Assembly: GCA_050949055.1 (NCBI GenBank)
Contig: JBMNFA010000008.1
Location: 62,001 to 126,000 of the forward strand
Length of the DNA stretch: 64,000 nucleotides
Direction: 5' to 3'
From: JAEZJZ01 sp050949055
Lineage (GTDB): Bacteria > Bacillota > UBA994 > UBA5500
Part shown: positions 1-8,500 of the stretch, in pieces
How the letters are laid out: each line of letters begins with the position of its first letter
How positions within the stretch are numbered: position 1 is the stretch's first letter
Program-made: the position numbers and the translations under genes
The notes under the pieces: model-generated
Databases searched by the model: none
The model's input: the letters and a program-made list of their open reading frames with translations, nothing else
What the model was told of the DNA's origin: nothing

Positions 1-1037
1 TGCACAATCAAAAAATAGCTGGCAAAACCCATCTTTTCGATTACAGACAGCTCATAGTTCATCCGCTCGATCACCACATCGCTCGGCTCTGGATAGCGCC
101 ATTTCAGTCTCTCTTGGCACAGATGGCGCAAATATGTCTCGGCGGTAAATCCTGGCGGCACCTCGTAGATAGGCAGCTTTATTTTGCCAAACTCAAACTC
201 CACCTGGCAGCGGGAGGCGATCTCCACCGTATTCGCCATCGCCTCACTCACCAACTCCGCTGGCAGATAGCTCAACTTATCCCTGAGCTCGTCTGCCGTC
301 TTCAGGTGAAACTCCGGCACGAACCGCATGCGGTCCTGTTCGTGCACCGTCTTGCCGGTTTGAATGCAGAGCAGCGCGTCATGAGCTTGATAATCCTCGG
401 CGTCTACATAATGGGTATCATTGCTGACCACCAAGGGAATGCCTGTCTCATGGTGAATTCTGACCAGCCCATCATTGACTCTCCGCTGCTCAGGCAGCCC
501 ATGATCCTGTAGCTCCAGATAGAAATTTCCCGGACCATAAATCTGGTTGTAGCGCAACGCCAATTCCTTGGCTTGCTCATATTGTCCTGCAGTGAGCAGC
601 GTGGGTATTTGTCCGCCAAGACAAGCGCTGAGTGCGATCAGCCCTTCGTGGCATTGCTCCAGAAGCTCAAGATCCACCCGCGGTCGATAATAGAAACCCT
701 CTAGAAAACCCTTGCTGACCAACTTGATCAGGCTCTGGTAACCGGCATGGTTTTTCGCCAGCAGCACAAGATGATATTGGCTATCATCCAGCTTCGGTTG
801 TCGATCAAATCTGGTACGGGTTGCCACGTATACCTCGCATCCGATAATCGGATTAACACCCGCTGCCTTAGCCGCTTTGTAAAAATCGATCACGCCATAC
901 ATGTTGCCGTGATCGGTGATGGCAATGGACTGTTGACCGAGGGCTTTCGCTTTCTTCACCAATTTGTCTACTCGCGCAGAACCATCTAGCAGACTGAATG
1001 CTGTATGTACATGTAGATGGACGAAACCTTCCGACAA
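1..1037 (-). CDS. dnaE: DNA polymerase III alpha subunit, N-terminal part (cut by window edge)
   Basis: Replicative polymerase subunit. The visible 345 codons begin with the PHP domain signature HLHVHTAFSLLDG, followed by ITDHGNMYGVIDF, then GCEVYVA, YHLVLLAKN, LSACLGG and LVVSNDTHY, which is the usual DnaE order; the gene runs off the left edge at a point before the polymerase core. The start is taken as TTG at 1037, which has the strong ribosome site GAGGTGAT just upstream; an in-frame GTG at 1046 overlaps that site and is less likely. The frame has no stop in the window. It is divergent from the cortex hydrolase gene, with about 190 bases between the dnaE start and the other promoter. Confidence 0.93.
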   Translation of the reverse strand, partial: MSEGFVHLHVHTAFSLLDGSARVDKLVKKAKALGQQSIAITDHGNMYGVIDFYKAAKAAGVNPIIGCEVYVATRTRFDRQPKLDDSQYHLVLLAKNHAGYQSLIKLVSKGFLEGFYYRPRVDLELLEQCHEGLIALSACLGGQIPTLLTAGQYEQAKELALRYNQIYGPGNFYLELQDHGLPEQRRVNDGLVRIHHETGIPLVVSNDTHYVDAEDYQAHDALLCIQTGKTVHEQDRMRFVPEFHLKTADELRDKLSYLPAELVSEAMANTVEIASRCQVEFEFGKIKLPIYEVPPGFTAETYLRHLCQERLKWRYPEPSDVVIERMNYELSVIEKMGFASYFLIV

Positions 1038-1193
1038 CGATATCACCTCATTGCTGTTCTCCACTGTCTTTGGTTTCTTGCTGCTTTGGCTTGTTTCCTG
1101 CTTGCGCCAAAGATTGGTTCTTGCGATATGACGTTTCTATGTCGATGAACGTGCACAGATTGATGGTTACATAACACTTGGTATAAACTACTT

Positions 1194-1222
1194 TTGACGA
1201 CATGCATGCATTTATGTATACT
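1194..1222 (+). promoter_or_regulatory. Sigma-A-type promoter of the riboswitch-controlled hydrolase
   Basis: TTGACG (1194-1199), a 17-base spacer and TATACT (1217-1222) make a near-consensus vegetative promoter. Transcription would start near 1229, which is exactly where the riboswitch sequence begins. Confidence 0.75.
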
Positions 1223-1231
1223 AACCACATG

Positions 1232-1362
1232 AGCCGAATCGGAACAAAACAGCTAGTTCCGTACGGGGGATAAAAGCATTGGGGTGAATCGATGCTCTGC
1301 ATCGTAGGGAACTTCCTTTCTTTTCCAAACCCGGCAACTAACCTCGGAGGCTTTAGCAGAAA
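1232..1362 (+). ncRNA. c-di-AMP riboswitch (ydaO-yuaA class)
   Basis: The leader carries the conserved blocks of this class in order: CGGGGGA (1264-1270), GGGGTGAATC (1281-1290), GTAGGG (1304-1309), CCCGGCAACTAACCTCGGAGGC (about 1330-1352). ydaO riboswitches bind cyclic di-AMP and commonly turn off cell-wall hydrolase genes, which fits the gene downstream. No clear intrinsic terminator is seen after the aptamer, so control could act on translation; this last point is inference. Confidence 0.88.
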
Positions 1363-1375
1363 GGTGGCCGTGACG

Positions 1376-2188
1376 TTGTCCAAAGCACGACCATTGCTGC
1401 TATTCCTGATTCTACTGCTGACCATGACAGGAACAGCTCATGCGGCCCTGGGCGACACCGTCTTGCGGCGGGGAGCCCAGGGAGGAGACGTATGGCAACT
1501 GCAGCAGTACCTACGTCAACTGCAGTTGTTATCTGTGGAACCAACCGGCTATTTTGGCCGCTTGACTGACGCTGCTGTGCGCCAGTTTCAGGCACAAAAT
1601 GGGTTGCAGTGCGACGGTCTGGTTGGGCCGTTGACATCTGCAGCACTGGTACGGGCGGCTTCCCCTAGCTTCCACGTCGTCCAGGCGGGCGACACGCTGT
1701 GGGCAATTGCCAACCGCTATTCCATGGACGTTTTCTCGTTGAGAGCAGCCAACGGCATCACTGGAGACCTGATTTTCCCCGGGCAAAGACTGCGTCTGGT
1801 CACCCAGACCGCCCGTCCAGCTCGCGGGAGTTTCAGCCGTAGCGATCTAGAACTACTCGCTAGCTTGGTGCACGCTGAGGCTTCCGGAGAGCCTTATCAG
1901 GGTAAGGTAGCCGTAGCCGCTGTTGTTCTCAACCGCATAGACAGCCCGCTGTTTCCTAACACACTCCGGGGAGTCATCTACCAGCCGTATCAGTTTGAAC
2001 CTGTATTGACCGGGCGCATTTCTCGCGGATACAACGCTACGGATATGCAGGCGGTCAAGGAGGCTTTGGCTGGTGCGGACCCAACCCAAGGAGCACTCTT
2101 CTTCTACAACCCGGATAAGGTCAGCCACAGCTGGATGGCAGCGCGCCAAGTCTTGGTGGCAATTGGACAGCATGTCTTCTCACGTTGA
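1376..2188 (+). CDS. SleB-like spore cortex-lytic / cell wall hydrolase with PG-binding and LysM domains
   Basis: Secreted peptidoglycan hydrolase of 270 residues. Residues 1-23 form a signal peptide (basic start, Leu-rich core, AHA cleavage site). A peptidoglycan-binding_1 domain spans about 26-92, a LysM domain about 98-143 (VVQAGDTLWAIA), and a Hydrolase_2 (SleB/CwlJ) domain about 157-270, with the expected catalytic glutamate in HAEASGE (Glu168). The TTG at 1376 is chosen because AAAGGTGG lies 8 bases upstream; a longer reading from ATG 1292 would start inside the riboswitch. Known relatives degrade muramic-lactam cortex during germination. The LysM between the usual two SleB modules suggests a role that may extend to vegetative wall turnover. 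Confidence 0.85.
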   Translation: MSKARPLLLFLILLLTMTGTAHAALGDTVLRRGAQGGDVWQLQQYLRQLQLLSVEPTGYFGRLTDAAVRQFQAQNGLQCDGLVGPLTSAALVRAASPSFHVVQAGDTLWAIANRYSMDVFSLRAANGITGDLIFPGQRLRLVTQTARPARGSFSRSDLELLASLVHAEASGEPYQGKVAVAAVVLNRIDSPLFPNTLRGVIYQPYQFEPVLTGRISRGYNATDMQAVKEALAGADPTQGALFFYNPDKVSHSWMAARQVLVAIGQHVFSR

Positions 2189-2199
2189 TCAGAATGTCA

Positions 2200-2229
2200 G
2201 CCGAGCCCGATAGGCTCGGCTTCTTTTTT
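2200..2229 (+). terminator. Intrinsic terminator after the cortex hydrolase
   Basis: GCCGAGCC (2200-2207) pairs with GGCTCGGC (2213-2220) across a 5-base loop and is followed by TTCTTTTTT. Confidence 0.9.
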
Positions 2230-2410
2230 GCTCAATATTGAACTTCTATCTGGCGAGGCGACATTGACAACTGCAAAGGTGCTGCAGTCTGATCTAGCGG
2301 CTACTCGCACAACCGTCATGATGCTGGAATCTCCTTCATGGATCAGCCCGACACTGGCTGCGTTTGTTCAGGCCGGCGCTTCCTGAGGCTTTCGAGCAAA
2401 AAGGGTACGT

Positions 2411-2440
2411 AACAGGGGCGCTGGTTGCCAGCGCCCCCTT
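2411..2440 (-). terminator. GC-rich stem-loop, probable terminator of the small membrane protein gene
   Basis: GGGGCGCTGG and CCAGCGCCCC (2415-2437) form a 10-base-pair stem with a 3-base loop just past the minus-strand gene end. The U-tract is poor near the stem (CCCTTTTT follows about 10 bases later), so termination is likely but not certain. Confidence 0.5.
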
Positions 2441-2442
2441 GC

Positions 2443-2676
2443 TCAAATTCCCCGCATTCTGGTTGGCTTTGTTTTTCTCCGTGTTTCAGTCAATCGTCCG
2501 CTAACCAGCCCTGCCTGCCTCATCTGGGCCGACAGTGCCAAGATGCCAATTAGCAGCCAGGCCAAAGTAAATATCCCCGAAAGACTGAACGGCCTGATGG
2601 GCGGTAATTGCAGAACTCCAAATACCATCAATAGCGCCAGACCAATAGCTTTAATATGTGCCGCGAGTCGTTTCAT
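2443..2676 (-). CDS. Small two-helix membrane protein of unknown function
   Basis: A 77-residue protein with two hydrophobic stretches (about residues 7-24 and 33-50) separated by LPPIRPFSLSG, and a basic tail ending TRRKTKPTRMRGI, so the C terminus probably faces the cytoplasm. ATG 2676 has GAGGGGG 8-9 bases upstream, which supports this start over an upstream TTG. I do not recognise the family. It stands alone, convergent with the hydrolase gene and separated from the tRNA-editing gene by about 130 bases. Confidence 0.55.
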   Translation of the reverse strand: MKRLAAHIKAIGLALLMVFGVLQLPPIRPFSLSGIFTLAWLLIGILALSAQMRQAGLVSGRLTETRRKTKPTRMRGI

Positions 2677-2827
2677 TGCCCAATCCCCCTCTGCCAAACT
2701 CTATGCTGTCCAAGCATGGGGTAGACCGGCCATTGCAGGCAGAATATGTCGTTTTCAGCATAGCCAAACATCATAGCGTTCAGTCGAGAGACTGTTGCTC
2801 CTGATGAGGGTCGGCGCACATTTGGGG

Positions 2828-4024
2828 CTAGTGACTGCTGAGCAACTCAGATAGCCGGTCCTTCAACTGCTGGAAGGCTGAATGACCAGCTTCCTCCGGT
2901 ACCATACCCTGGGCGGCATGGGGAGCACCGCCTCCCTTGCCTCCATGAGCCTTGACTACCTGTTGCAGCAGCTGGCCGGCGTGCAAACCCAGGTCAGGGT
3001 TAATACCTACCACCAGGCGATAGCTTTCACCCGGCAAGGCAAGGACGGCGGCCGCTTTGTCTTCGGCGGTCAAGAGAGCAGCTAGTTCTTTCAGCTCATC
3101 GACCGACCGCTGATCAGATTGATGCCATACGAGCTTGGCAACGCCGATAGATTCCGCGGTTTCCCTTAGCGCTTGCGCTTCCTGCTGCAAGAGCAGGGTT
3201 CGCAGTGTTTTCACTTCCTTCTCCAATTCGGAGACCCGCTCCAACTGTTTGCTGGTTCCTGCCACCACATCTGCAATCGGTTCAGATAGCATGGCTGACA
3301 GTTGCATCATCCACTGGTGTTTTTGTCGGTAGTCATGATAGGCTCGGTGCCCGGCGATGAAGCTGATGCGCAGTTTATGCTTGCGCCTCTCTGAGCCGAG
3401 CAGCTTGAGCAGACCGACATCACCCAGGTCGCGCACATGGGTTCCGCCGCAAGGGCACAGATCAAAACCTGATATCGCCACCAGACGAATATCCTCCTCT
3501 ACCTTTGGCAGCTTGCGCAACTGGTCAAGGGGCAGCTCCTGCTTGGCCACAAAGCGCGCAACCACCGGACGCTTGCTCCTGATCACAGCGTTGGCCAACG
3601 ACTCGGCTTGCTGCAACTGCTGATCAGATAGGTTCACGTTATCCACATCTATGGTTACGCTTTCGACACCTAGGTGAAATCCCACCGTCGCTGCTCCATA
3701 TAGTTGCCAAAACGCTTGCGACAGCACGTGCTGTCCGCTATGCTGCTGCATGTGGTCAAAGCGACGTACCCAATCGAGCTGTCCCTTTACCTCGGATCCA
3801 ATTTCCAACTCCCGCTCCACGCGATGCCAGATGGTGCCGTGCTCATCTACCTGAGTATCGGTGACTGGAACGCCGTTGATCCAACCCCGATCCCCCGGTT
3901 GCCCACCACCCTCTGGATAAAAGGCCGTCTGATCCAGCTCCACCCAGCCGGGCTTGGTCGATACAACCCTGGCCGTAAACGTGTGTAAGTATGCGTCCTG
4001 ATAGTAGAGACTGTTTGTCTTCAT
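2828..4024 (-). CDS. Alanyl-tRNA editing protein, AlaX-L type with DHHA1 domain
   Basis: Stand-alone editing hydrolase that removes wrongly attached amino acids (Ser, Gly) from tRNA-Ala. The 398-residue protein has the AlaRS-like opening TAFYPEGGGQPGD (about 33-45), the zinc site HSGQH (His95, His99) and CPCGGTH (Cys192, His196), and a C-terminal DHHA1-like domain ending in a Gly-rich AHGGKGGGAPHAAQG stretch. ATG 4024 follows TTGAGGAG at a good spacing. It lies 47 bases downstream of the ABC-F gene in the same direction and is probably co-transcribed with it; both act on translation quality. Confidence 0.9.
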   Translation of the reverse strand: MKTNSLYYQDAYLHTFTARVVSTKPGWVELDQTAFYPEGGGQPGDRGWINGVPVTDTQVDEHGTIWHRVERELEIGSEVKGQLDWVRRFDHMQQHSGQHVLSQAFWQLYGAATVGFHLGVESVTIDVDNVNLSDQQLQQAESLANAVIRSKRPVVARFVAKQELPLDQLRKLPKVEEDIRLVAISGFDLCPCGGTHVRDLGDVGLLKLLGSERRKHKLRISFIAGHRAYHDYRQKHQWMMQLSAMLSEPIADVVAGTSKQLERVSELEKEVKTLRTLLLQQEAQALRETAESIGVAKLVWHQSDQRSVDELKELAALLTAEDKAAAVLALPGESYRLVVGINPDLGLHAGQLLQQVVKAHGGKGGGAPHAAQGMVPEEAGHSAFQQLKDRLSELLSSH

Positions 4025-4071
4025 CGTCTTCTCCTCAAGCAAGTTTCTGGTTGGATGGCTGTTGTCGGGGG

Positions 4072-5964
4072 CTAAGGGCCCGAGACCTTTGCCGCCATCC
4101 TCTCCCACTCAGTGTACAACTCACCCAGCTGTTTTTCCACCGCGTGAAACCGGGCCACCACCTGGGCAGCATCGTCGCCCTGATAAGTCTTGGCATCAGC
4201 CAGCAACTGGGTCAGATGTTGCTGCTCAGACTCCAACAAACCTATCTCTTCTTCCAGTTGTTCCAAAGTCCGCTCGGGAGAAATGGGGGCAACCGTGCGA
4301 GGGGTCGACGGCTGTTTGGTGCGAACTCGGGTATTCGCCTCGTCTTTCTTCTGGGAGACAGCCTGCAAAGCGGCCTCATAAGCAACATATCCACCGCGGA
4401 AATCGCGGATTTCGCCTTGCTCCAGGTGCCAAATTCGGGTAGCTACTTGCTTAATGAAATAGCGGTCGTGGGAAACGATGAACAGGGTACCGTTATAGTT
4501 GTGCAGGGCGTTCTCCAAAGACTCCCGCGCTGGAATATCCAAGTGGTTTGTCGGCTCATCCAAAACCAACACGTTTGCTTTAGAGAGCAGTAGTTTGGCC
4601 AGGATGAGGCGGTTGCGCTCACCACCGCTCAGGGTGGCGACTAAGCTATGGACGGACTCTCCAGTAAACAGGAACCTGGCCAACCAGCTCCGTCCGTCTG
4701 CTGGCTGCAGCTTGGTGCCTTCCAGCAGACAGTCCAATACGCTGACATCATCCCTTGGCAGCTTCAGTTCCTGACTGAAGTAGCCAAGGTCGATACTTGC
4801 CCCCCATCGATAGCTGCCTGCGTCAGCCGGAAGCTGGCCTAACAACACTCTGAGCAAAGTAGTCTTCCCAGCCCCATTGGGGCCGACCAGAGCGATTTTC
4901 TCTCCCAACTTGACCTCCGCCGAAAAGTCCCGAAACAACTGCTGACCGGGGAACGACTTGCTCAGCCTGTTCACTTGCAGAACATCATTGCCGCTGCGCC
5001 GCTGCGCCTCTGCGCTGAGTCGCATACGCTTTTGACGCACCTGCCTCTGCACCGGCTGCATCTTTTGTAGTCGCTTCTCCCACGATTTGGCCATCGTCGC
5101 CCGCGTACCGTACTTAAATTTCGCTATCAGGCGGGTGAGATGCTCCCTTTCCTCTTGCTGCTGGCGATGAAGCAGCTCTTGCCGCTTGCCATGCTCTGCT
5201 TTCTGTGTCAGATAAGAGGAGTAGTTGCCCACATATTTGACCAGTTGGTGTCGCTCTATCTCCCAAATTTTGTTGGCCACGCGATCGAGAAACTCACGGT
5301 CATGGGATACCACCAGGAGTGCACCGCTGTATCCGAGCAGATGATTCTCCAGCCAGGAGATGGCCTCCATGTCCAAATGATTGGTCGGTTCATCCAACAG
5401 CAGCACTTGGGGCTGCAGCAACAGTAGATGAGCCAAAGCGGCACGGGTTCTCTGTCCACCGGACAACAGTCCAACCGGCTGCTGCCAAACCGCCTCTGGC
5501 AGTCCAAGACCGTTCAGCGTAGTGCGCACCTTGACGTCGCAATCATAACCTTCCAACCGTTCAAATTCCGCGGCGATGCGCTCATACTGGCCCATTATCT
5601 GTTGCAGCCTCTTCGGCTCCGCCAAGACATCTGCATCTCCCATCGTCTGCTCCAGTCGGCGCATACGCTGCTCTAACTCCATCACTTGTCCTAGTGCCGC
5701 ACTGACGGCTGACCAGACTGTATCCTCAAGTGGCAACTCAACGTCCTGGGTTAGGTAGCCTCTTGTCACCCCATTAGCCCAGTTGATACTGCCAGCATCG
5801 GCTTCCTCTAGCCCGGCCAGAATGCGCAGCAGGGTGGTCTTTCCGGTGCCATTGCGGCCAATTAAGCCCACGCGCTCGCCTAGGGCCATGGCCAAGTCTA
5901 CATCCAATAGTATTGGGTTAGCAGCATAGAACTTCTGCAGACCCTGCGCTGTGATCAGGCTCAT
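4072..5964 (-). CDS. ABC-F family ribosome-associated ATPase
   Basis: A 630-residue soluble protein with two ATP-binding cassettes and no membrane segments. Cassette 1 has Walker A GRNGTGKTT (36-44), signature LSGGQRTRAAL and Walker B LLLDEPTNHLD; cassette 2 has GPNGAGKTT, LSGGERNRLIL and VLVLDEPTNHLD. The inter-cassette linker is long and basic (FKYGTRATMAKSWEKRLQKM), and a C-terminal coiled coil (about 560-625) resembles the YdiF/Uup branch. Members of the family act at the ribosomal E site, to rescue stalled ribosomes or protect against antibiotics. ATG 5964 has GGAGGGGG upstream. The gene has an unusually long leader with a terminator (see 6065-6306), which suggests induction by impaired translation. 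Confidence 0.88.
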   Translation of the reverse strand: MSLITAQGLQKFYAANPILLDVDLAMALGERVGLIGRNGTGKTTLLRILAGLEEADAGSINWANGVTRGYLTQDVELPLEDTVWSAVSAALGQVMELEQRMRRLEQTMGDADVLAEPKRLQQIMGQYERIAAEFERLEGYDCDVKVRTTLNGLGLPEAVWQQPVGLLSGGQRTRAALAHLLLLQPQVLLLDEPTNHLDMEAISWLENHLLGYSGALLVVSHDREFLDRVANKIWEIERHQLVKYVGNYSSYLTQKAEHGKRQELLHRQQQEEREHLTRLIAKFKYGTRATMAKSWEKRLQKMQPVQRQVRQKRMRLSAEAQRRSGNDVLQVNRLSKSFPGQQLFRDFSAEVKLGEKIALVGPNGAGKTTLLRVLLGQLPADAGSYRWGASIDLGYFSQELKLPRDDVSVLDCLLEGTKLQPADGRSWLARFLFTGESVHSLVATLSGGERNRLILAKLLLSKANVLVLDEPTNHLDIPARESLENALHNYNGTLFIVSHDRYFIKQVATRIWHLEQGEIRDFRGGYVAYEAALQAVSQKKDEANTRVRTKQPSTPRTVAPISPERTLEQLEEEIGLLESEQQHLTQLLADAKTYQGDDAAQVVARFHAVEKQLGELYTEWERMAAKVSGP

Positions 5965-6062
5965 ATTATCCCCCTCCTAGAATCAAGCTAGCGACGCAGC
6001 GCAGGGCTGATGCACAGCTGTGCCCAAAACACTGTCCACCAACTGGGGAGGCACGCCCGTGC

Positions 6063-6090
6063 CCACAAAAGCAAAAAGCCCAAGGGCTTT
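6063..6090 (-). terminator. Leader terminator (attenuator) of the ABC-F gene
   Basis: On the minus strand AAAGCCC and GGGCTTT form a tight stem followed by TTTTGCTTTT, about 100 bases before the ABC-F start codon and well downstream of its promoter. The upstream GAGCCC and GGG blocks (6091-6104) could pair with the same bases in an alternative fold. No gene reads into it from either side other than the leader transcript. Confidence 0.7.
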
Positions 6091-6227
6091 CTCCCAGGGC
6101 TCCTAAAGGTACAAGCCGATAGTTGCTCTGCAACAATCGCTTTATTGCCCGCAACACCTGCAATGTTGCTAGATAGAAGCCGAGTTGAGAATGCCATGGT
6201 CGCTGCGCAATTCAGAGCACACCAAAC

Positions 6228-6252
6228 AGCCCTCGGAACCGCTCCCAGGGCT
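6228..6252 (-). promoter_or_regulatory. Stem-loop in the ABC-F leader
   Basis: AGCCCT (6228-6233) pairs with AGGGCT (6247-6252), with an inner CGG/CCG pairing. It lies directly after the leader peptide stop codon, where a stalled ribosome could affect folding. Confidence 0.5.
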
Positions 6253-6264
6253 AGTGGCGCTGAC

Positions 6265-6288
6265 CTAGGCGCAGATCACCATGTGCAC
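6265..6288 (-). CDS. Seven-codon leader peptide of the ABC-F gene
   Basis: GTG start at 6288 with GGGAG (6301-6297) exactly 8 bases upstream, reading MHMVICA and then TAG. Short leader peptides of this kind sense antibiotic-stalled ribosomes upstream of several ABC-F resistance genes. Its position 18 bases after the predicted transcription start, before the stem-loops and terminator, fits that design. Translation is inferred, not shown. Confidence 0.5.
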   Translation of the reverse strand: MHMVICA

Positions 6289-6312
6289 CTTTACCACTCC
6301 CTTCCTGATTCG

Positions 6313-6341
6313 ATTGTAGATTGGCGCTCTTACCTTGTCAA
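6313..6341 (-). promoter_or_regulatory. Consensus sigma-A promoter of the ABC-F transcript
   Basis: Reading the minus strand: perfect TTGACA (6341-6336), 17 bases, TACAAT (6318-6313). Transcription should begin near 6306, giving a leader of about 340 bases before the ABC-F start. Confidence 0.8.
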
Positions 6342-6543
6342 CTATAGTCACGGCTTGCCGGCTATCGCTGCCCGGTGTAATCAGGGGACGTCTCCACCCG
6401 CCAGGCTGCCGTGGCGCGGGTTATCTCAGCCTTCCCCCCTGCATACGGTGAGAGTAGAGCGCAACGCCGCTGAACCGAACGATAATTCTGGCGCCGATGA
6501 CAAATTAAGGTCGCAAGTCCAGCGACTTGCTGAGGAGGAAACA

Positions 6544-6987
6544 ATGCCGGTCACTTTCTATCCCGAACAGGTCCCTCACCAGCTGCAGGAGGAAAGAAAA
6601 TGGTCATATCTGATCAAGATTCCTGGAGTGAGATCTGGGATGCGAATTCCTGTCAGCTGCCGCTTAATAAACTGCGAGTACCGACTGATCACGCCTAGAC
6701 GAGTGAGGATCCAGGCGGAAATCGACCTTTCCACCCACGAACTGCAGCTCCAACAGCCTGAGGGTCCCAAAGTGCGCTGGAAAGGAAGGTTGGATTCTAT
6801 CCCGGCAGCTAGTGCCGTGGTTACAATCAGCCACATCCTGACCATCGGCAAAGATAAACCTGGAATCCTGCGGCTCGAGGATTTTCAGGCAGAAGCGCGA
6901 GTAGAGCAGACCACCACCATGCGCGATCGCCTGGTGGTCAAAGGCAGCCTGGCTATGCGAGGGAACTACACTGCTCGCATCCAATAG
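6544..6987 (+). CDS. SPOCS (DUF3794)-like domain protein
   Basis: A 147-residue soluble protein. The stretch SYLIKIPGVRSGMRIPV followed by NCEYRLITPRRVRIQAEIDL, and later SHILTIGKDKPGILRLEDFQAEARV with DRLVVKGSLAMRGNYTA, follow the pattern of DUF3794/SPOCS domains found in spore-coat assembly proteins such as SpoVID and SafA partners. The protein seems to hold one full and one partial unit, and no LysM. ATG 6544 is preceded by GAGGAGG at 6 bases; the frame stays open upstream to 6010, but that part has no ribosome site and overlaps the divergent ABC-F leader. Family assignment is by eye. Confidence 0.65.
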   Translation: MPVTFYPEQVPHQLQEERKWSYLIKIPGVRSGMRIPVSCRLINCEYRLITPRRVRIQAEIDLSTHELQLQQPEGPKVRWKGRLDSIPAASAVVTISHILTIGKDKPGILRLEDFQAEARVEQTTTMRDRLVVKGSLAMRGNYTARIQ

Positions 6988-7082
6988 GCCAGCCCAGCGC
7001 TGTCGATACTGTTCCCAGGAGGATAATCGGGTTACTGCGGCAGCAACATATCACAGGGATACTCTCACGGAGGAGGAGATCC

Positions 7083-8165
7083 ATGCCGCCAGAACGCCCT
7101 AGACTACGCGACCTGGGGATACGCATCGGGCATTATCCGACAGGCCGCTACAATGCCATCACCGACGTTCCCGGGGTCAAGGTGGGCCATGTCACCCTGA
7201 TCTCGGGATATGGCCCCCTGAAGCCCGGACACGGTCCTGTAAGGACAGGAGTAACGGCCATTTCCCCCCACTCACACGACCTGTTCCACCATCGGGTCGC
7301 CGCCGGAGGATACACTCTCAACGGTGCGGGAGAGGTGACCGGGTTACTGCAAGTAGAAGAATGGGGGGCGATGGAGACCCCTATCCTACTCACAAATACC
7401 CAAAGCGTCGGCCAAGTACACGATGCCGCCCTAGACTATCTGCTGGAGCGATACCACGACGCGGGCGTATCCAGTGATCCGATTATTCCTTTGGTAGCGG
7501 AGTGCGATGACAGTCACCTAAATGATATTCAGGGGCGTCATGTTACCGCGGATAGCGTCCGCAAGGCCCTTGATGGTGCCAGCAGTGGCATGGTAGCAGA
7601 AGGGTCTGTTGGTGCCGGGACTGGGATGATCGCCTTCGACTTCAAGGCGGGCATCGGCACTTCTAGCCGAGTGCTGCCCACATCTTGTGGGGGCTACACT
7701 TTGGGAGTGTTAGTGATGGCGAATTTTGGGCAGAGGCGCTGTCTACGGATTGCTGGCCGCGCCATCGGCGACTGCATTAAAGACAAGATGCCAGACCCAC
7801 ATCCAGATGGCTCAATAGTGGTGGTCGTCGCCACCGATGCACCGCTGTTCAGTCTGCAGCTAAGACGATTGGCCAAGCGCGCAGCACTGGGCGTCGGGTG
7901 TACCGGCTCCTTCGCCAGCCACGTCAGCGGGGAGTTCTGTTTGGCGTTCTCCAACAGCGTACTAATTCCCAGACAGCCCGAGAGTCTGACCTGCCAGCTG
8001 GAGTTGCTGCATGATCGATATCTGGACCCCCTGTTTGAAGCGACCATAGAGGCAACGGAAGAGGCGATCATTAACTCCCTGACCAAGGCCACTGACATGC
8101 GAGGGCGTGATGACCATACCGTCTACGCCATACCGATCGAGCGGCTGCAGGACCTGCTCAACTGA
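7083..8165 (+). CDS. P1 family aminopeptidase (DmpA/BapA-like), self-processing
   Basis: N-terminal nucleophile hydrolase of the DmpA family, 360 residues. The opening RDLGIRIGHYPTGRYNAITDVPGVKVGH is typical. The expected autocleavage site is the Gly-Ser pair in PDGSIVVVVATDAP (Gly243-Ser244), which frees Ser244 as the catalytic N terminus of the beta subunit. Other conserved blocks are NTQSVGQVHDA, GSVGAGTGM and ALGVGCTGSFASH. Relatives cleave N-terminal D- or beta-amino acids from peptides. GGAGGAGGAGATCC precedes ATG 7083. No secretion signal is visible, so it is probably cytoplasmic. It follows the SPOCS gene by about 95 bases. Confidence 0.9.
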   Translation: MPPERPRLRDLGIRIGHYPTGRYNAITDVPGVKVGHVTLISGYGPLKPGHGPVRTGVTAISPHSHDLFHHRVAAGGYTLNGAGEVTGLLQVEEWGAMETPILLTNTQSVGQVHDAALDYLLERYHDAGVSSDPIIPLVAECDDSHLNDIQGRHVTADSVRKALDGASSGMVAEGSVGAGTGMIAFDFKAGIGTSSRVLPTSCGGYTLGVLVMANFGQRRCLRIAGRAIGDCIKDKMPDPHPDGSIVVVVATDAPLFSLQLRRLAKRAALGVGCTGSFASHVSGEFCLAFSNSVLIPRQPESLTCQLELLHDRYLDPLFEATIEATEEAIINSLTKATDMRGRDDHTVYAIPIERLQDLLN

Positions 8166-8440
8166 CTGCGTTCTGTATGCGCTCAGCACGTAAACAGGCT
8201 ATGATGCAGGAACCAGCATCATGGATAGGCTATGGATTGTATGGCCAGGCTGGCGCGCTGAGGCTCTGTCAGCCAACCAGAATTGCTGTATGAGTTCGCC
8301 TCAGCCCGGCGGCAGCCGCGCGGTGGACCCCGTTCCGTATGCCTGCGCGCGAGCTTGATGTAGGCTCTGTAGGGGCACGATACCCTGGCGGAGTCTATGC
8401 TGAGCTTGCAGAAATGCTCTGAGTGACAAGAACTTTCGAG
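8166..8440. other. Intergenic stretch without a recognised gene
   Basis: No frame with a ribosome site was found. It holds an 8-base inverted repeat GCTGAGGC / GCCTCAGC (8257-8264 and 8298-8305, 33-base loop) and otherwise nothing I can assign. Confidence 0.5.
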
Positions 8441-8468
8441 AGAAAAAGAGGCTACCCGGTAGCCTCTT
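8441..8468 (-). terminator. Intrinsic terminator after the NlpC/P60 gene
   Basis: On the minus strand GAGGCTAC and GTAGCCTC form a stem (8448-8466) followed by TTTTTCTC. Confidence 0.9.
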
Positions 8469-8500
8469 TAATGATCTATGCTGTTCATTTCTGATCCCAA

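Noticed and set aside
2230..2410. Open plus-strand frame ending LAAFVQAGAS before the small membrane gene
   Set aside because: It runs out of the preceding terminator, has no start with a ribosome site and no recognisable domain.
6010..6543. Upstream extension of the SPOCS-protein frame by about 178 codons
   Set aside because: No ribosome site, odd composition, and it lies over the divergent ABC-F leader; the ATG at 6544 has a strong site.
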